DNA of 6,360 nt, taken from the NCBI GenBank assembly GCA_038234045.1, contig JBBSUX010000205.1, forward strand, positions 1-6,360. Reading direction: 5' to 3'. Each line of letters begins with the position of its first letter. Position 1 is the first letter of the stretch. This document shows, piece by piece, positions 1 through 5,667 of the stretch. A model generated the notes under the pieces. The model was not told the origin of the DNA, did not search any database, and saw only the letters and a list, made by a program, of their open reading frames with translations. A program made the position numbers and the translations under genes. The stretch is from JBBSUX01 sp038234045. GTDB lineage: Bacteria > Pseudomonadota > Gammaproteobacteria > Burkholderiales > Burkholderiaceae_C.

Positions 1-7
1 AATATAT

Positions 8-36
8 TCGACTAAATATTTCTTATGTCGTATGAT
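8..36 (+). promoter_or_regulatory. Candidate sigma70 promoter of the Lrp-type gene
   Basis: TCGACT (8-13, 4 of 6 to TTGACA) and TATGAT (31-36, 5 of 6 to TATAAT) are 17 bp apart in a strongly AT-rich stretch ahead of the Lrp-type gene. CGAC (9-12) and GTCG (27-30) form an inverted pair flanking the palindrome AAATATTT (14-21), which would place a possible autoregulatory site on top of the promoter. An AATAAT at 41-46 is an alternative -10. This is pattern matching only. Confidence 0.4.
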
Positions 37-66
37 TTGAAATAATCCCCCAAAAAATACAAAACA

Positions 67-555
67 ATGGAATCTTTATCTATCGACGCAACCGACTGGA
101 AGCTGCTCGATCTCCTTCAGTGCGATGCCTCCCGCACCAACCAGGACCTCGCGCTGGCAGCGGGCGTATCTGCGGCCACGTGCCTGCGCCGGGTCAAGCG
201 CCTGACCGAGACCGGGCTGATCCGGCGCCAGGTCGCGCTGCTGGATGCGGATCGTCTGGCAACGCTGGCGGGGCACGGCCTGACGGCCATCGTCGAAGTC
301 ACCCTGGACCGCCAGGACGACGCACGCATCGGCGCATTCGCCGCGCGCGTGGCGGCCGAAACAGCGGTGCAGCAGTGCTATCGCGTATCGCCCGGACCAG
401 ATCTGGTGCTGGTGGCCCGGGTACGCGACATGCCCGAGTACGCAGCCTTGGCAAAGCGGCTCTTTACGGCTGAAATGGAGGTGCGCAACGTGCGGGCGTT
501 CTTCAGCGTTGCGTGCCTGAAATATGAGACGAATATGCCTCTAACGCTTTATTGA
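67..555 (+). CDS. Lrp/AsnC family transcriptional regulator
   Basis: A 162-residue protein, the usual size for the Lrp/AsnC family of DNA-binding regulators that sense amino acids or other small metabolites. Residues 5-60 form the N-terminal winged helix-turn-helix: 'DWKLLDLLQCDASRTNQDLA' is followed by a recognition region around 'GVSAATCLRRVKRL'. Residues 70-155 form the ligand-binding/oligomerisation (RAM) domain, with 'CYRVSPGPDLVLVARV' and 'DMPEYAAL' at the positions where family members carry the CY-x-V-x-G-x-x-D strand and the next helix. The ATG at 67 puts the protein start at the normal distance from the first helix, but no Shine-Dalgarno is visible before it (the leader is A/C-rich). 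It converges on the histidine kinase gene, 42 bp away. Family members often autoregulate, and the AT-rich leader would suit that. The effector and targets cannot be read from the sequence. Confidence 0.93.
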   Translation: MESLSIDATDWKLLDLLQCDASRTNQDLALAAGVSAATCLRRVKRLTETGLIRRQVALLDADRLATLAGHGLTAIVEVTLDRQDDARIGAFAARVAAETAVQQCYRVSPGPDLVLVARVRDMPEYAALAKRLFTAEMEVRNVRAFFSVACLKYETNMPLTLY

Positions 556-587
556 GAAGCACTATCAGCTATCTAATAAATAGCGTT
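543..587. terminator. Hairpin between convergent genes, possible bidirectional terminator
   Basis: AACGCT (543-548) pairs with AGCGTT (582-587), and TTATT (549-553) pairs with AATAA (575-579). This gives an 11-bp stem with a two-base bulge and a 21-base loop. A second, alternative stem inside it is GCTAT (568-572) with ATAGC (580-584). The structure covers the stop codon of the Lrp-type gene and lies just past the kinase stop. Neither strand shows a good U tract, so intrinsic termination is uncertain. Confidence 0.3.
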
Positions 588-597
588 TGGCGAGGGT

Positions 598-1413
598 CTA
601 AGGCAAGGTGAATGTCACCGTGCATCCCTTGCCTGGCTCGCCAGTGGCAGTGATCTGCCCGCCGTGGCGCTCGACGATGCGGCGCGATGCCGCCAGGCCA
701 ATGCCGGTTCCCTCGAACTCGGAGGCGGCATGGAGTCGTTCAAAGACGCCGAAGAGGCGACTCCCGCCTTCCATCCGGAAGCCTGCGCCGTTATCGACCA
801 GCTGCACCCGCAAGGCGCCTCCGGGTTGGCGGACGGCAGAGAGCTGGATTCGAGGTGATGGCGATGGCCGCGTGAACTTCAGGGCGTTGTCGATCAGATG
901 CCTCATTAGCTGGCGCAGCAGGCCCGGATCTGCATGGCAAGGCACCGTCGTTTCGGGCATCTGCCATTCAACGTCGCGCGCCAGCCGACCGGCAGGACGC
1001 ACGCTCAATTCGGTCGACATTTCACGCGCCAGCGCCGCAAGATCTACCGGCTCGATCTGTAAGGGCACACGTCCGATGCGGGAGAGTTCGAGCAAACCAT
1101 CGACCATGCGCGTCAGCTGTTCGCCCGAGCGCTGGACGGCGCCCAGAAATTCGCGCGCTTCAGGGTCGCCACCCAGTTCTTCGATGCGTTCGCGCAGCAG
1201 GCCGCCGAAAGCGGTGATGTGCCGCAATGGTGCCCGCAAGTCATGCGATGCCACACGAAAAAATTCCTCCAGCTCGGCGCGCAGGGCGCAAAGCTCCGCC
1301 TCCCGCTGCGCCAGTTGCAAGGCAATTCCGGGGGCGTCGGCAGGGGACGCCGCCGGGTCTGATCTGGCCGCTGATGCGCAGGCGCTTTCCTCGCCGTGCG
1401 AAGGCTTTGTCAT
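598..1413 (-). CDS. Cytosolic sensor-less histidine kinase (HisKA-HATPase)
   Basis: A 271-residue ATP-dependent autophosphorylating kinase of two-component signalling. It has all the catalytic boxes: H-box 'FFRVASHDLRAPLRHI' with the phospho-accepting His at 57; N-box 'LIDNALKF' with Asn176; G1 'DNGAGF' (207-212); F-box 'LFGVF' (220-224); and G2 'GTGIGLA' (235-241). Residues 1-30 are Ala/Ser/Asp-rich and look disordered. Residues 31-52 look like a short coiled-coil lead into the dimerisation helices. There is no membrane segment, PAS, GAF or other input domain. The H-box resembles kinases attached to phytochrome or PAS modules. The start ATG overlaps the glmU stop (TGATG), and AAAGGA (1418-1423) lies four bases before it, inside the glmU end. 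No response regulator is in the window, so its partner and signal are unknown. It may receive its signal from another protein. Confidence 0.9.
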   Translation of the reverse strand: MTKPSHGEESACASAARSDPAASPADAPGIALQLAQREAELCALRAELEEFFRVASHDLRAPLRHITAFGGLLRERIEELGGDPEAREFLGAVQRSGEQLTRMVDGLLELSRIGRVPLQIEPVDLAALAREMSTELSVRPAGRLARDVEWQMPETTVPCHADPGLLRQLMRHLIDNALKFTRPSPSPRIQLSAVRQPGGALRVQLVDNGAGFRMEGGSRLFGVFERLHAASEFEGTGIGLAASRRIVERHGGQITATGEPGKGCTVTFTLP

Positions 1414-2993
1414 CAGGTCCTTTCCAGCTTCCGGGAAAGTGGCAAGGCCTCTGCGGCAGAGGCCTCCTTGACAAGGTGAGCGGGATCATCGGCATCCCCG
1501 ACCTCGCCAGCGGGCGCTGTCGCGGCGCTCTTCTTCACGGGCCGCTTCCATCGCGTCACGACCACCTGCCTCGCCCGTGCAACAGCCAGCGTCCCGGGCT
1601 CGGTGTCGTGCGTGATGGTCGAGCCCCCTGCCACCGTGCAGTCTTGCCCTACCGTGACCGGCGCGACCAGCACGCAATTGCTGCCGATGGAAGCACCATC
1701 GCCCAACATCGTGCGGTGCTTGTTCACTCCGTCGTAGTTGGCGGTGATGCTGCCAGCGCCGAAATTCACGCGCGCGCCTACCGTGGCATCGCCTAAATAA
1801 GCCAAGTGATTGGCCTTGGCGCCTTTACCCAAAGTGGAATTCTTCACTTCGACAAAGTTGCCGATATGCACTTCTGCACCCAGGCAGGCGCCGGGGCGCA
1901 AGCGCGCAAACGGCCCGATACGCGCGCCCTCACCGATCTGCACGGGTTGCGTTCCACCGTCGATATGGCTGAAGGGCATCACCTGCGCGCCGGCTTCGAG
2001 ACGCGCATTGGCGATCACGCAGTGCGCACCGATCTTCACGTCGTCACCGAGCTCCACATCGCCTTCGAAAACGCAGCCGACGTCGATCTCCACATCGCGC
2101 CCGCAATGCAGATCACCCCGGATGTCAATACGCTCAGGATCGGCAAGACGCACGCCGGCCTCCATCAGTCGCTCGGCCTGCCGGCGCTGGAACGCACGCT
2201 CGAGCGCCGCCAGCTGCACCGGGCTGTTGATGCCAGCAACCTGCACCGGGTCGTCAGTCGGTACACCAGTCACCTGCACGCCATCGGCCACTGCCATCGC
2301 CACCACATCCGTCAGGTAGTACTCCCCTTGGGCGTTCTGGTTCGACAGCCGTGCAAGCCATCCTTGCAGCCGCCCGGCCGGCGCAGCCATCACCCCGGTG
2401 TAGGTTTCCCGGATGGCGCGCTGATCGGCGCTGGCGTCCTTTTCTTCGACGATCGCCTGCACGTCGCCCGAACTGCCGGAGCGGACAATGCGGCCATACC
2501 CGTGCGGCTCGTCGAGGATTACCGTCAACAAAGCAAGATGACCGGCCGCAGCGGTCTTGACGAGCGGATCGAGCGTGGCGACCTCGATCAGCGGCACATC
2601 ACCGTTGAGCACCAGCACCACGGTATCGTCGACGGACGAAAGAACCGGTGCGGCCTGCTGCACCGCATGACCAGTGCCCAACTGCGGCTCCTGCCGCACG
2701 CAGCGCCATTCGGGCTTTGCCGCGGCGGATGTGACGGCCAGGCCGTGCGAGGCTCCGGAAACGCTCCCGCCTGGGTCGGAAGCCTTGTGTGCACGCCCGG
2801 CGACGGCCGCGTCGACGTGCTCAGCGCCGTGGCCGGTGACCACGATCACCTGTCGGGCGCCCAGCGCCGTTGCGGTGTCGAGCACGCGATCGAGCATCGA
2901 CCGCCCGGCAAGGCGATGTAACACCTTGGGCAACGCACTCTTCATCCGCGTACCCTTTCCGGCCGCCAACACCACCACATCCAATTCCGTCAT
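1413..2993 (-). CDS. glmU: GlmU: glucosamine-1-phosphate N-acetyltransferase / GlcNAc-1-phosphate uridylyltransferase
   Basis: A bifunctional cytoplasmic enzyme: it acetylates GlcN-1-P from acetyl-CoA, then couples the product to UTP, yielding UDP-GlcNAc for peptidoglycan and LPS. The N-terminal uridylyltransferase has 'LAAGKGTRM' (9-17), Lys23, 'QLGTGHA' (104-110), 'GDVPL' with Asp132, and Asn256. The C-terminal left-handed beta-helix (about 283-475) has Arg366, Lys384, catalytic His396 ('KANHLAYLGD'), Tyr399, Asn410, 'NY' 419-420, Ser438 and Arg473, which align with the E. coli acetyltransferase residues. The chosen start (MTELDVVV) has GAGGAA at 2999-3004, five bases away; in-frame ATGs at 3008 and 3035 would add unneeded residues. 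The protein is 526 residues against about 456 in E. coli. The excess is an Ala/Gly/Ser-rich insert (about 67-96) and a tail after 'RWKRPVKK' (489-526). Tyr198 sits where E. coli has Asn169. It is followed by the overlapping kinase gene and is divergent from the lipoprotein gene. Confidence 0.97.
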   Translation of the reverse strand: MTELDVVVLAAGKGTRMKSALPKVLHRLAGRSMLDRVLDTATALGARQVIVVTGHGAEHVDAAVAGRAHKASDPGGSVSGASHGLAVTSAAAKPEWRCVRQEPQLGTGHAVQQAAPVLSSVDDTVVLVLNGDVPLIEVATLDPLVKTAAAGHLALLTVILDEPHGYGRIVRSGSSGDVQAIVEEKDASADQRAIRETYTGVMAAPAGRLQGWLARLSNQNAQGEYYLTDVVAMAVADGVQVTGVPTDDPVQVAGINSPVQLAALERAFQRRQAERLMEAGVRLADPERIDIRGDLHCGRDVEIDVGCVFEGDVELGDDVKIGAHCVIANARLEAGAQVMPFSHIDGGTQPVQIGEGARIGPFARLRPGACLGAEVHIGNFVEVKNSTLGKGAKANHLAYLGDATVGARVNFGAGSITANYDGVNKHRTMLGDGASIGSNCVLVAPVTVGQDCTVAGGSTITHDTEPGTLAVARARQVVVTRWKRPVKKSAATAPAGEVGDADDPAHLVKEASAAEALPLSRKLERT

Positions 2994-3918
2994 GGCATTT
3001 CCTCGCATAAGTTTGCAGTCGTTCCCGGGTTCCAAAGCGCAGCGCAGGGTTGCTGCATGGTTGCGGATTATCGGCGTGGCGGCATTGGTGATGAGCCTGC
3101 AAGCCTGCAGCGCTGTGCGGCTTGGATACGAACATTCGCCCGAACTCGCGTATTGGTGGCTCGACAGCTATCTGGATTTCGACAATGCCCAAGCCAAGCA
3201 GGTACGTGCCAGCCTCGATGCGTTGCAGCAGTGGCACCGGCGCGAGGAGCTTCCGAAGCTGGCTGCTCTTTTGCTGCACGCACAAACGCTCGTACAGCGC
3301 AATCCCGACGCAGATGAGATCTGCCAGTTGGCCGATGCCGCGCGAGAGCGCGCCCGCGCACTGGCCGATCAGGCGATTCCCGCCATGGCGCGCGTGGCGC
3401 CTGAGTTGACGGTCGATCAACTCGAAACCATGCGCAAGAAATACCTTGCGTCGAATGCCGAATATCGCCACGAATGGCTGGATCTTTCGCCCAAGGAACG
3501 ACGTGAAAAGCGCGTCGACCAGATCGTGAAACGCACGGAAAAGGTGTATGGAACCCTGCAAGACCCACAGCGCGACGCCATCAGTGCAGCCGTCGCGCGG
3601 TCTTCCTTCGACCCAGCTATCGAGTTGGCCGAACGCAAACGGCGCCAGGGCGACGTGTTGACTCAGTTGCGATTTGTCTCGACCCGGAAAGTCCCACCTG
3701 AAGCGGTCCGCCAGGCGCTGAAGGCGCTGATCGACCGCGCATTCGAGTCGCCCGATCCGCAATACCGCAACTACCAGCAGGCACTGCTCCGCGAAGGCTG
3801 CGAAGCGTTTTCGAAGGTTCAGACGGTCATGAATGCGGAACAGCGCAGCACCGCCCGAAAGCGACTCGCGCAATACGAGCAAGACGCACGCGAGCTTGCA
3901 GGTGAGCCTGAATCCTGA
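2992..3918 (+). CDS. DUF6279-family outer-membrane lipoprotein
   Basis: A 308-residue lipoprotein. The N-terminus carries basic residues (K15, R18, R19, R25) and a hydrophobic core 'IIGVAALVMSL', then a lipobox 'LQAC' with the lipidated Cys at 39. Ser at +2 predicts outer-membrane sorting. The mature part opens with 'YEHSPELAYWWLDSYLDFD' and 'LQQWHRREELPKLAALL', which I recognise as the DUF6279 signature. The rest is charged and apparently all-helical, with no catalytic motif. The molecular function of the family is unknown. The ATG at 2992 gives a complete signal peptide but has no clear Shine-Dalgarno. An in-frame TTG at 3013 would also keep the signal peptide. The frame stays open far upstream, but that part is antisense to glmU and not credible as protein. 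Its start overlaps the glmU start on the other strand, and it ends 17 bp from the convergent stress-protein gene. Confidence 0.85.
   Translation: MAFPRISLQSFPGSKAQRRVAAWLRIIGVAALVMSLQACSAVRLGYEHSPELAYWWLDSYLDFDNAQAKQVRASLDALQQWHRREELPKLAALLLHAQTLVQRNPDADEICQLADAARERARALADQAIPAMARVAPELTVDQLETMRKKYLASNAEYRHEWLDLSPKERREKRVDQIVKRTEKVYGTLQDPQRDAISAAVARSSFDPAIELAERKRRQGDVLTQLRFVSTRKVPPEAVRQALKALIDRAFESPDPQYRNYQQALLREGCEAFSKVQTVMNAEQRSTARKRLAQYEQDARELAGEPES
2999..3004 (-). promoter_or_regulatory. Shine-Dalgarno that fixes the glmU start
   Basis: On the minus strand GAGGAA stands five bases before the ATG at 2993. This favours the start MTELDVVV over the in-frame upstream ATGs at 3008 and 3035. The site lies inside the opening codons of the divergent lipoprotein gene. 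Confidence 0.7.
3067..3094 (-). promoter_or_regulatory. Weak candidate promoter for glmU inside the lipoprotein gene
   Basis: On the minus strand GATAAT (3072-3067, 5 of 6 to TATAAT) is preceded at 16 bp by TCATCA (3094-3089, only 3 of 6 to TTGACA). It would start transcription about 65-70 bases before the glmU ATG. Because the two divergent genes share their start codons, a glmU promoter has to lie inside the lipoprotein reading frame, and this is the best match seen there. Confidence 0.22.
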
Positions 3919-3935
3919 CGCTCGGGCGGGGTCGC

Positions 3936-4460
3936 TCAGGCATCCTTGCGGATGACGGGCGCACTTGGCGTATTCGTGACGACGGCGTTTTCGCCCAACT
4001 CGGCTTGTTTGCCGGAAACGGCAGAGGTGGCCATCGCCCACAGTCTGACCATGCGGCTCGAGTTGGAATCCCAGTATTCGGCCGCATCCACGTCCACCCG
4101 CAGAAGCGCCAGATGAGGGTCATCCTTGCCATCTGGAAACCAGGGCTTGGCCAGGGGTGACCATAGCTCGTCAATACGCGCCCGGTCATAGACCAGCGTC
4201 GATCTGCCGGTGATGGATACATAGGTCGCGTCGGCAGGCTTCGCAAAAGAAAGATTGAGATGACCGCCCTGCGCCTCTTTCTGTCCTGACGGACGGGTAA
4301 AGAACCAGATGCTGCCAGCGGCATCAATTTCGAGCGGCATCATCGGCCGGCTAGAGAGAACACCCTGCAGATCGGGCGTTGTGAGCATTCCGGCGCCGAT
4401 GCTGTCGATCAGGCTGGCAACCTTGTCCATGCCGGGGTTGAGCTGTGGGCATTTCTTCAT
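3936..4460 (-). CDS. General stress protein, pyridoxamine 5'-phosphate oxidase-like flavin-binding fold
   Basis: A 174-residue soluble protein of the split-barrel FMN-binding family often annotated as general stress protein 26 / pyridoxamine-phosphate-oxidase-like. Seen in order: 'MLTTPDLQGVLSSRPMMPLEID' (about 25-46); 'GSIWFFTRPSGQK' (49-61); 'LNLSFAKPADATYVSITGRSTLVYDRARIDELW' (68-100); and the family hallmark 'PWFPDGKDDPHLALLRVDVDAAEYWD' (106-131). These match the stress-protein subgroup rather than true PdxH. The precise reaction is not known; family members bind FMN, FAD or related cofactors. The ATG at 4460 fits the family N-terminus, with a GGAG eleven bases upstream (a rather long spacing). 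The frame is open further upstream to 4775, but that part shows no family similarity. It is divergent from the BLUF gene, another flavin-fold protein, across 326 bp, and convergent with the lipoprotein gene. Confidence 0.9.
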   Translation of the reverse strand: MKKCPQLNPGMDKVASLIDSIGAGMLTTPDLQGVLSSRPMMPLEIDAAGSIWFFTRPSGQKEAQGGHLNLSFAKPADATYVSITGRSTLVYDRARIDELWSPLAKPWFPDGKDDPHLALLRVDVDAAEYWDSNSSRMVRLWAMATSAVSGKQAELGENAVVTNTPSAPVIRKDA

Positions 4461-4786
4461 GGTGTCGATTGCTCCGTAGTGCTGAGATGGGTTTTGTTGA
4501 GTAAACGTTATTGCACGCGTAGGATCCTGTGTGTCGTCCCGACCGTTCACGGAGCGTGAGGCGAGGCCTACGGCCAGCATGGCCGCAATCCTTCCTTGAC
4601 AGACCCACTCCGAGCAGTCGATTGGCAAGCTTCGATGTATTGGGCCAACGAATAAGGGCCGACAGATCCGAACGGCAAGCGCCAGCGTAAAATGCGGGGC
4701 CGCGATCCCATTATTTGACATAGGCGAAATGCCAACGGCTTTCCGGAATTCCAGCGTCTTCTTTTTGCAACGCACAGGACTTCATC
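4461..4786. other. Gene-free divergent intergenic region (stress protein / BLUF)
   Basis: This is the only gap over 300 bp. I see no credible coding sequence on either strand. Its contents are a small dyad TCACG-GAG-CGTGA (4546-4558), two perfect TTGACA hexamers on the plus strand (4596-4601 and 4715-4720) without a convincing -10 at 16-18 bp, and an ATG at 4729. That ATG opens a frame out of register with the BLUF domain; one T fewer in the T5 run at 4762-4766 would join the two. The region presumably carries promoters for both flanking genes. Confidence 0.5.
4507..4515 (-). promoter_or_regulatory. Possible extended -10 of the stress-protein gene
   Basis: On the minus strand TGC precedes AATAAC (4512-4507), an extended -10-like element (4 of 6 plus TGn) about 47 bases ahead of the start codon. 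There is no good -35, so a sigmaS-type promoter would be compatible but is not shown. Confidence 0.2.
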
Positions 4787-5173
4787 CTGCATCAGGCCTT
4801 CTATACCAGCCGGCTCGCAGGCGACATGTCCGTCGGGGCTCTGCCGCCCATTCTGCAATTCGCGCGCATGCGCAACCGGCAGGACGGCATCACCGGCATG
4901 CTCGTCTTTGACGGCGCCTCGTTTTGTCATTACCTCGAAGGCGAACGGGGTGTAGTGGAGTCTTGCCTGGCGCGCATCCACGCCGATGCACGCCATACCG
5001 ATTTCGAGCTATTGCATTCCGGACCAATCGCACACCGACGCTTTCAGCGCTTCAGCATCGGCTATGCGACCCATGAGGGTGAGATGTCGATCGAATCGCT
5101 CCGGCACCTCCGCGGCGACGCTGCAATCGATGCGTTCATGGCCTTGCAGCCCGCGCTGGATCCGGAACCGTAA
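4787..5173 (+). CDS. Single-domain BLUF (flavin blue-light sensor-type) protein with altered photocycle residues; non-ATG start or frameshift
   Basis: A 128-residue protein covering one BLUF domain, a fold that binds FAD and signals blue light through a Tyr-Gln hydrogen-bond switch. Numbering from a CTG at 4787, strand one is 'HQAFYTSRL' with Tyr6, then 'ARMRNRQDGITGMLVFDG' with Asn30, then 'FCHYLEG', and later 'RRFQRFSIGY'. The Tyr-to-Asn gap (24) and Tyr-to-His48 gap (42) equal those of AppA Y21/N45/Q63, so the signalling Gln is His here. The AppA W104 and M106 positions are Phe89 and Ile91. The only in-frame ATG is 4826 (codon 14), and starting there would delete the Tyr strand. The CTG has AGGA at 4776-4779, seven bases upstream; the alternative is a frameshift from ATG 4729. 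No output domain follows, so it would act through a partner protein, if at all. It ends with TAATAA, 44 bp from the convergent DUF2917 gene. Confidence 0.8.
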   Translation: MHQAFYTSRLAGDMSVGALPPILQFARMRNRQDGITGMLVFDGASFCHYLEGERGVVESCLARIHADARHTDFELLHSGPIAHRRFQRFSIGYATHEGEMSIESLRHLRGDAAIDAFMALQPALDPEP

Positions 5174-5176
5174 TAA

Positions 5177-5200
5177 CGCAGCGGGCCGTCCCTGCGCAGG
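5177..5200. terminator. Weak hairpin between BLUF and DUF2917 genes
   Basis: CGCA (5177-5180) plus GGG (5183-5185) pair with CCCTGCG (5190-5196) around a CCGT loop, leaving a two-base bulge. The perfect 10-bp palindrome CCTGCGCAGG (5191-5200) follows. It sits in the 44-bp convergent gap, where a bidirectional terminator would be expected. No T tract is present on either side. Confidence 0.25.
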
Positions 5201-5217
5201 AGCGCAAGCCGCTTCGA

Positions 5218-5649
5218 TCAGGGGCGATCCGCGTTGAGGGCGCAGCTGACCAATCCGCGCACCAGGCGCTGCAATGACCCCGCCACTGCACGGGCGGCGC
5301 TGCACAGTTCGCGCCATGGCAAGGCGACCTGTGCCGCCCAGATGTCGCCCCGCACCCGCTGCGCAGCAAGCGGCTGCCAGCCGAAAGCGACCGCCTCGCC
5401 GCGCGTGCCAAAGGCCTCGACCACCAAAGCCGAGCCAGCGGGCAGGCGCAGTCGCTCTCCTGCGGCGATGAAATGATCGCCCTGCGGCGCAACCCGACGT
5501 CCGTGCGTCGAAGAATCCACGAAGGTGATCCATGCGCGACCGCGCAAAACGAGCAGCTCGCGATCCTTCGGGTGGCGCGCAAGGCGCAAGGCGACGCCGG
5601 CGGGAATGCGCCGTATCTCTTGAAGATCGGGTACGAATGGGCTCGTCAT
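5218..5649 (-). CDS. DUF2917 domain-containing protein
   Basis: A 143-residue soluble protein. Residues about 18-82 match the DUF2917 pattern: 'VALRLARHPKDRELLVLRGRAWITF', then 'GDHFIAAGERLRLPAGSALVVEAFG'. This is a short beta-rich, cupin-like module common in Burkholderiales. The C-terminal third (about 100-143) is Ala/Arg-rich and probably helical, with no recognised motif. No catalytic residues are apparent and the biological role of the family is unknown. The ATG at 5649 is chosen because AAGGAG (5657-5662) lies seven bases upstream; the open frame reaches 5733, but the added part overlaps the divergent promoter region. It is transcribed away from a LysR-type gene, the usual arrangement for a regulator and its target. 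No signal peptide or membrane segment is seen. Confidence 0.85.
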   Translation of the reverse strand: MTSPFVPDLQEIRRIPAGVALRLARHPKDRELLVLRGRAWITFVDSSTHGRRVAPQGDHFIAAGERLRLPAGSALVVEAFGTRGEAVAFGWQPLAAQRVRGDIWAAQVALPWRELCSAARAVAGSLQRLVRGLVSCALNADRP

Positions 5650-5656
5650 GGAAGCG

Positions 5657-5662
5657 CTCCTT
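5657..5662 (-). promoter_or_regulatory. Shine-Dalgarno of the DUF2917 gene
   Basis: AAGGAG on the minus strand, seven bases before the ATG at 5649. It decides this start against the in-frame ATG at 5733. Confidence 0.75.
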
Positions 5663-5667
5663 GCGGG

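Noticed and set aside
608..1471. 287-codon plus-strand frame opposite the histidine kinase
   Set aside because: It is Ser/Arg/Pro-rich and lies antisense to a kinase with all catalytic boxes intact.
1806..2921. 371-codon open frame on the plus strand opposite glmU
   Set aside because: It is antisense to a fully conserved enzyme gene. The translation is His/Arg-rich with no family resemblance, as expected for a shadow frame in GC-rich DNA.
2674..2991. Upstream extension of the lipoprotein frame
   Set aside because: It would bury the signal peptide and lipobox in the middle of a protein, and the extra part is purely antisense to glmU.
2821..4041. 406-codon minus-strand frame opposite the lipoprotein gene
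   Set aside because: It spans three real genes, has shadow-type composition and no motif. The plus-strand frame carries the signal peptide and family signature.
4596..4601. Perfect TTGACA as a -35 box (likewise 4715-4720)
   Set aside because: Neither copy has an acceptable -10 hexamer at 16-18 bp, so they are noted only within the intergenic entry.
4461..4775. Upstream extension of the stress-protein frame
   Set aside because: No family similarity before MKKCPQL; the family N-terminus fits the ATG at 4460.
4568..4996. 142-codon minus-strand frame over the BLUF start region
   Set aside because: It overlaps the conserved BLUF coding strand and shows no recognisable domain.
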